Shown: positions 60,617 through 64,000 of the stretch, piece after piece | Layout of the letters: each line of letters begins with the position of its first letter | How positions within the stretch are numbered: the first letter of the stretch is position 1 | Assembly (NCBI GenBank): GCA_046728175.1 | Contig: JBKPEA010000003.1 | Coordinates: 62,001 to 126,000, forward strand | From: JAFAHS01 sp046728175 | Lineage (GTDB): Bacteria; Desulfobacterota; Binatia; Binatales; Binataceae | Direction: 5' to 3' | DNA: 64,000 bases | Notes under the pieces: generated by a model | Databases searched by the model: none | The model's input: the letters and a program-made list of their open reading frames with translations, nothing else | What the model was told of the DNA's origin: nothing | Program-made: the position numbers and the translations under genes

Positions 60617-61789
60617 ATGAGCACCGACTTGCGAGCCAAATGCGCCATCGCCGGCCTCGGACAGACCCGGATGGGGCGCAACTTTGATCATCAAAGCGCG
60701 ACCGGATTCGCCGCGCAGGCGGTTGACCTCGCACTGGAAGACGCGGGACTCCAGCGCACCGACCTCGACGGTCTTCTGGTCAATCCCGGACTTACCTGGC
60801 CCGATGCGACCATGGCGTCGTTCTCCCTGCAGCAGGCGATGGGCCTGCGCGATCTGACGCTCAGCGCCACCATGAATATCGGTGGGGCTACGGCTGCCGC
60901 GATGATCATGCACGCGGCGCATTCGATTGCGGCCGGCATGGCCAAGGTGGTCGCGTGCGTGTTTGCCGACGCCCCCCTCAAACCGCCTGCGCCCGACCGG
61001 GCCAAGACCGGTTCCGCCGCCGCCTATGGTTTCGCGCGCGGGCTTAACGCCGCGTATGGCCAGTTCGGGGTCAACGCGATGTATGCGTTTGTCGCGCAGC
61101 GTCACATGCATCTTTACGGCACAAAGCAGGACCATCTCGGCGCGATCGCGGTGGCGCAGCGTCAATGGGCGAACCTGAATCCGGCGGCACAGTTTCACGA
61201 CACGCCGATGACGATGGCGGACTACCACGCATCGCGCTGGGTGGTTGAACCGTTTCATCTGTTCGACTGCTGTCTCGTTTCCAACGGCGGCCTCGCGGTG
61301 ATCGTCACTTCCGCCGAGCAGGCAAAGACCCTCCAGCATCCGCCGGTTTACCTGCTGGGGATGGGACAGGGCCATCCGGGCGGCGATCCGATCGACACGC
61401 TGGTGTCGGGCGCGCCGCTCGCCAAGCAGATCGCGTTCAAGATGGCGGACATTGATCTCAAGGACGTCAACTTCGCCGAGTTGTACGATTGCTACACCTT
61501 CACCGTGCTGGTGACGCTGGAAGACTACGGCTTCTGCAAGAAGGGCGAGGGCGGACCGTTCGTCGAAAATGGTGCGATCGGACCCAACGGTTCACTTCCG
61601 GTCAACACCGGCGGCGGGGAGCTGAGTTCGTTCTATATGTGGGGCATGACCCCGATCGCGGAAGCGATCGTGCAGATGCGTGGTGAGGCCGGGCGCCGGC
61701 AGGTCCCGCGACACGACATCGGCCTGGTTTCTGGCAACGGCGGGATTCTGTCCACCCATTCGACCCTGGTGCTGGGAGCCAGCGCTTGA
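60617..61789 (+). CDS. Thiolase-like protein lacking the nucleophilic cysteine
   Basis: A 390-residue protein of the SCP2/non-condensing thiolase branch. At the place of the acyl-accepting Cys it reads ATMNIGGATAA, without Cys, while FAELYDCYTF keeps the second conserved segment. Proteins of this type pair with DUF35 Zn-ribbon proteins, and Ltp2 of steroid side-chain degradation is a retro-aldolase that also lacks this Cys. The ATG at 60617 follows GGAG. The DUF35 gene lies 57 bases downstream. Confidence 0.88.
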   Translation: MSTDLRAKCAIAGLGQTRMGRNFDHQSATGFAAQAVDLALEDAGLQRTDLDGLLVNPGLTWPDATMASFSLQQAMGLRDLTLSATMNIGGATAAAMIMHAAHSIAAGMAKVVACVFADAPLKPPAPDRAKTGSAAAYGFARGLNAAYGQFGVNAMYAFVAQRHMHLYGTKQDHLGAIAVAQRQWANLNPAAQFHDTPMTMADYHASRWVVEPFHLFDCCLVSNGGLAVIVTSAEQAKTLQHPPVYLLGMGQGHPGGDPIDTLVSGAPLAKQIAFKMADIDLKDVNFAELYDCYTFTVLVTLEDYGFCKKGEGGPFVENGAIGPNGSLPVNTGGGELSSFYMWGMTPIAEAIVQMRGEAGRRQVPRHDIGLVSGNGGILSTHSTLVLGASA

Positions 61790-61803
61790 GACTTCCACCA
61801 GAG

Positions 61804-61821
61804 CGGCGGCTTCGGCCGCCG
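61804..61821 (+). promoter_or_regulatory. UUCG-capped hairpin between thiolase and DUF35 genes
   Basis: CGGCGGC at 61804-61810, TTCG loop at 61811-61814 and GCCGCCG at 61815-61821 form a 7-base all-GC stem capped by the stable C(UUCG)G tetraloop. No U-run follows. It lies 14 bases after the thiolase stop and 25 bases before the DUF35 start, so it could set relative expression by stabilising the upstream mRNA. Confidence 0.6.
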
Positions 61822-61846
61822 TTCCTGAGAGATCTCCGAAACCGAT

Positions 61847-62260
61847 ATGACATCAGTTAGCAAGCCGATTCCATCTATCACAGCCGAGATGGCCGAGTTT
61901 TACGAAGGCACGCGGCGCGGACAATTGATGGTCCGCAAGTGCGAAGGCTGCGGTGAATTACACTTTCCCGCCCACAGCTTCTGTGCCGCGTGCATGTCCA
62001 CGCGCGCGAAATGGGTTCCGGTTAGCGGACGCGGGGAAATTTACAGCTACAATATAATGCACCAGGTGTACCATCCGGGTTTTGCCGCGGAAGTACCGTA
62101 CGCGGTAGTCGTGGTGAAGCTCGAAGAGGGGCCCAAGTTCGTTTCCAATGTGGTGGGCATCGAGCCGCACGAAATTCGCATCGGGATGCCGGTGGAAGTG
62201 ACGTTTGAGAAGATGAGCGACGAAGTGATGCTCCCCAAGTTTCGGCCTCGCGCGACCTGA
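61847..62260 (+). CDS. DUF35 Zn-ribbon/OB-fold protein, thiolase partner
   Basis: A 137-residue protein. The N-terminal zinc ribbon is CEGCGELHFPAHSFCAAC (two CxxC pairs), followed by an OB fold (SGRGEIYSYNIMHQVYHPGF and VVVKLEEGPKFVSNVVG). This is the DUF35 architecture that forms complexes with thiolase-like enzymes, as in archaeal HMG-CoA synthesis and actinobacterial steroid degradation, binding acyl-CoA in the OB part. It is the partner of the gene just upstream. Confidence 0.92.
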   Translation: MTSVSKPIPSITAEMAEFYEGTRRGQLMVRKCEGCGELHFPAHSFCAACMSTRAKWVPVSGRGEIYSYNIMHQVYHPGFAAEVPYAVVVVKLEEGPKFVSNVVGIEPHEIRIGMPVEVTFEKMSDEVMLPKFRPRAT

Positions 62261-62308
62261 CCGTCGCCCGCTCGGTAAGGCCCAGCTCACGGTTGTATAA
62301 TTGAAGTG

Positions 62309-63442
62309 ATGCTTCCGCTCGACCCGAAATATCTGCAGCGCCTGGTTGAAAGCTCGCCCGATATCATCATCGCGGTGGACCGGGAGGGAACGATTACCTA
62401 CTACAACGATGGCGCCCGTCAGAACCTCGGTTTCGATGCCAACGAGGTCATCGGACAGCCCTGCACGCGCATCTACCCGACCATCGAAGAAGCCCGCGCG
62501 GTGATGAAGGCGATGCGCGAGTCGGCGACGCCGGGCCGGATCTCGAACTACGAAACCCGGTTTCTTAACAAAGCCGGCGAGATAATTCCGATCTCGATTT
62601 CCGGGTCACTGATTCACGACGATTCCGGAAACAAGATCGGTTCCATCGGCTACGCGCGCGATATCCGCCGGATGCGCCAGCGGGAGCAGCTCGCCACCGC
62701 CGGCGAAATCGCGGTGAGCCTCGCCCACGAGATCAACAATCCGCTCGAGTCCATCATCAACAATCTGGAACTGGTGGCGCGGTGCGCCGAGCCACACCTC
62801 AGCGAGTCGGAAAAGGTGGTGGAAAAGGAGCGCCTCGACTCGATTCGCGCCAGCATCGCGCGGGTGCAAAGCATCGTGCGCCGGCTCGACGAGATGACCC
62901 GCAAAGGCGTGTACGAAACCCGCGACTACCTCGCGGGCAAGCGGATGGCGGACCTCTCTCCGCGCGACCAACCGCGGGCCATCGCCCGCGACCATGAACC
63001 CGCCTTCTCGCAATCGCAGCTCGCCGGCATGTCGGTGCTGGTGCTCGACGACGACCTGACCGTCGTCGCCTCGCTCGGTGATCTGCTGCAGAGCGAGGGC
63101 TGCGTGGTGCATCGCGCGACGCGTCCCTCGAGTGCGCTGGGAATTCTGCGCAACGTCAAAGTCGATGTGGTCATTTCCGACGTGGTGATGCCGGAGATGG
63201 ACGGCTACGAGTTTTACCAGCGCGTTAAACAGGAGATGCCGAATCTGCCGGTGGTCCTGATGACCGGTTTCTATTACGACAAGGACCACATCCTGAAGCG
63301 CGCGCGGCTGCGCGGACTGGAAGGCGCGCTTTTCAAGAAGCCAATCAACCCGGGCAAGCTGCGCCAGTTGCTCACCCAACTGCGGCGGAAGAACCAGGCG
63401 CCCGGAAAGCCACCCACCGCAGCGCCCAACCCTGCGGCCTGA
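62309..63442 (+). CDS. PAS-HisKA-receiver protein without an ATPase domain
   Basis: A 377-residue protein. A PAS domain (about 7-120; SSPDIIIAVDREGTITYYN) is followed by a HisKA phosphoacceptor helix with His140 in SLAHEINNP, then a short linker (about 200-238) and a receiver domain (about 240-365; LVLDDD, Asp291 in SDVVMPEMDG, Lys343). The HATPase_c domain that should follow HisKA is absent, so it cannot phosphorylate itself; it could be phosphorylated by another kinase and pass the phosphate on. The ATG at 62309 is used; GTG one codon earlier is possible. Confidence 0.9.
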   Translation: MLPLDPKYLQRLVESSPDIIIAVDREGTITYYNDGARQNLGFDANEVIGQPCTRIYPTIEEARAVMKAMRESATPGRISNYETRFLNKAGEIIPISISGSLIHDDSGNKIGSIGYARDIRRMRQREQLATAGEIAVSLAHEINNPLESIINNLELVARCAEPHLSESEKVVEKERLDSIRASIARVQSIVRRLDEMTRKGVYETRDYLAGKRMADLSPRDQPRAIARDHEPAFSQSQLAGMSVLVLDDDLTVVASLGDLLQSEGCVVHRATRPSSALGILRNVKVDVVISDVVMPEMDGYEFYQRVKQEMPNLPVVLMTGFYYDKDHILKRARLRGLEGALFKKPINPGKLRQLLTQLRRKNQAPGKPPTAAPNPAA

Positions 63443-63524
63443 CGAAGTTGGGCAGGTTCCGAATCCCTCTGCCGAGGGGCGCTCAGCTGACAAACTGCGC
63501 GCGAGGCGCTAGCCTTTCGCTGCC

Positions 63525-64000
63525 GTGAGCAAGCGCCGGAAGCCGCCCACCCTCAAACCCCACCGGATTCCGCTTCTCGACCGCGATCCTTCCCGCGTCG
63601 CCGTCCTGGAAGCGACTCACATCATCAAACCCTTCGACGCACCCGAGCATTGCGTGTTCTGCTTTTTTCCAGATGTGCTCGACGAACTCGCATCAAATGG
63701 AGCGCGTGAGATCTCCACCCGCACTTCGGAGATGGGCAAGCATGCGGTCTACGAAATCGAGTTTCGCGGCCGCCGCTTGATGGTAGCCCATCCGCGGGTG
63801 GGCGCGCCGCTCGCTGCTGCCAGCCTAGAAGGCGCGATCGTGATGGGCGCGCGCAAGTTTATCGCATGCGGCGGTGCCGGCGTGCTGACTTCATCCATTC
63901 CGGTCGGACACCTCGTGGTCCCGACCGCGGCGATTCGCGACGAGGGAACTTCCTATCACTACCTGCCGCCCTCGCTCGAAGTGAAGCCCCATCCGCGCGC
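63525..64000 (+). CDS. Nucleoside phosphorylase family protein, 3' end cut off
   Basis: The right edge cuts this gene after about 158 residues. The frame from GTG 63525 reads a PNP/UDP-phosphorylase-type chain: an N-terminal region with RIPLLDRDPSRVAVL, then VAHPRVGAPLAAASLEGAI, IACGGAGVLTSSIPVGHLVVP and AAIRDEGTSYHYLPPS. The GGAGVL and RDEGTSYHY segments match the phosphate- and nucleoside-binding regions of uridine phosphorylase-like enzymes. The rest of the protein lies beyond the window. Confidence 0.82.
   Translation, partial: MSKRRKPPTLKPHRIPLLDRDPSRVAVLEATHIIKPFDAPEHCVFCFFPDVLDELASNGAREISTRTSEMGKHAVYEIEFRGRRLMVAHPRVGAPLAAASLEGAIVMGARKFIACGGAGVLTSSIPVGHLVVPTAAIRDEGTSYHYLPPSLEVKPHPR

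Noticed and set aside
1..64000. tRNA, rRNA, CRISPR array, insertion sequence or prophage
   Set aside because: I looked for acceptor/TpsiC patterns, repeated spacers, transposase motifs and integrase motifs and saw none.

Overview
The window is about 64 kb of GC-rich, gene-dense bacterial DNA carrying roughly 65 genes. Starts are often GTG or TTG and are usually preceded by GGAG-type ribosome sites, and many neighbours overlap by 1-4 bases. I saw no tRNA, rRNA, CRISPR, insertion sequence, phage or plasmid gene. The mix (electron-transfer flavoprotein, tandem CaiB/BaiF CoA-transferases, F420-type LLM oxidoreductase, DUF35-thiolase pair, several ECF sigma/anti-sigma pairs, class I aldolase, enhanced Ser/Thr kinase signalling) suggests a heterotrophic, probably aerobic soil or groundwater bacterium of an uncultivated Deltaproteobacteria-like lineage such as Binatota. 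That placement is inference from gene content only.

Layout. 1-8.5 kb: a cut-off methyltransferase, then a minus-strand run with an ion channel, an ABC-F ATPase, a methyltransferase, a histidine phosphatase, an epoxide hydrolase, etfA/etfB and an IclR regulator. 8.7-16.9 kb: methyltransferase, VOC protein and aldo/keto reductase, then a tight set of Tat-exported metallophosphoesterase, free-standing CuA-type cupredoxin, ECF sigma factor and zinc anti-sigma factor, then a lipid-head-group transferase with an MFS transporter. 17-26.6 kb: GH38 alpha-mannosidase, MaoC protein, biotin carboxylase plus biotin carrier, a cold-shock protein, a TVP38 membrane protein with a flavin reductase, and MoaB plus a MoaD-MoaE fusion. 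26.8-37.5 kb: two CoA-transferases, an ECF sigma/RskA-type pair, YkgJ, peroxiredoxin, IlvE, PcnB, an LLM oxidoreductase, a second cold-shock protein, a HIT-like mini protein and a small secreted protein.

37.7-43.8 kb holds an enoyl-CoA hydratase and a central-carbon block on the minus strand (zwf, fbp, glk, class I fba). 44-46.3 kb looks decayed: a SYLF protein, a beta-barrel gene broken by a 4-base duplication, and a frameshifted C-terminal DUF2252 remnant. 46.3-48 kb has a lipoprotein and a membrane FHA protein. 48-52.2 kb has a desaturase divergent from a PaaX-type regulator, a VOC protein, a GrpB protein with a likely N-terminal frameshift, and a ZIP transporter.

The most striking region is 52.2-60.3 kb: five adjacent minus-strand genes encoding a VWA protein, a zinc-ribbon FHA protein, a kinase-FHA protein, a zinc-ribbon pseudokinase-PP2C fusion and a transmembrane kinase with a duplicated extracytoplasmic beta module. 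Together they form a self-contained Ser/Thr phosphorylation circuit related in logic to TerY-P triads and to the Ppk/Ppp/Fha modules of type VI secretion, but with no tellurite or secretion genes in view. The window ends with a Cys-less thiolase-like protein and its DUF35 partner, a PAS-HisKA-receiver protein lacking an ATPase domain, and a cut-off nucleoside phosphorylase.
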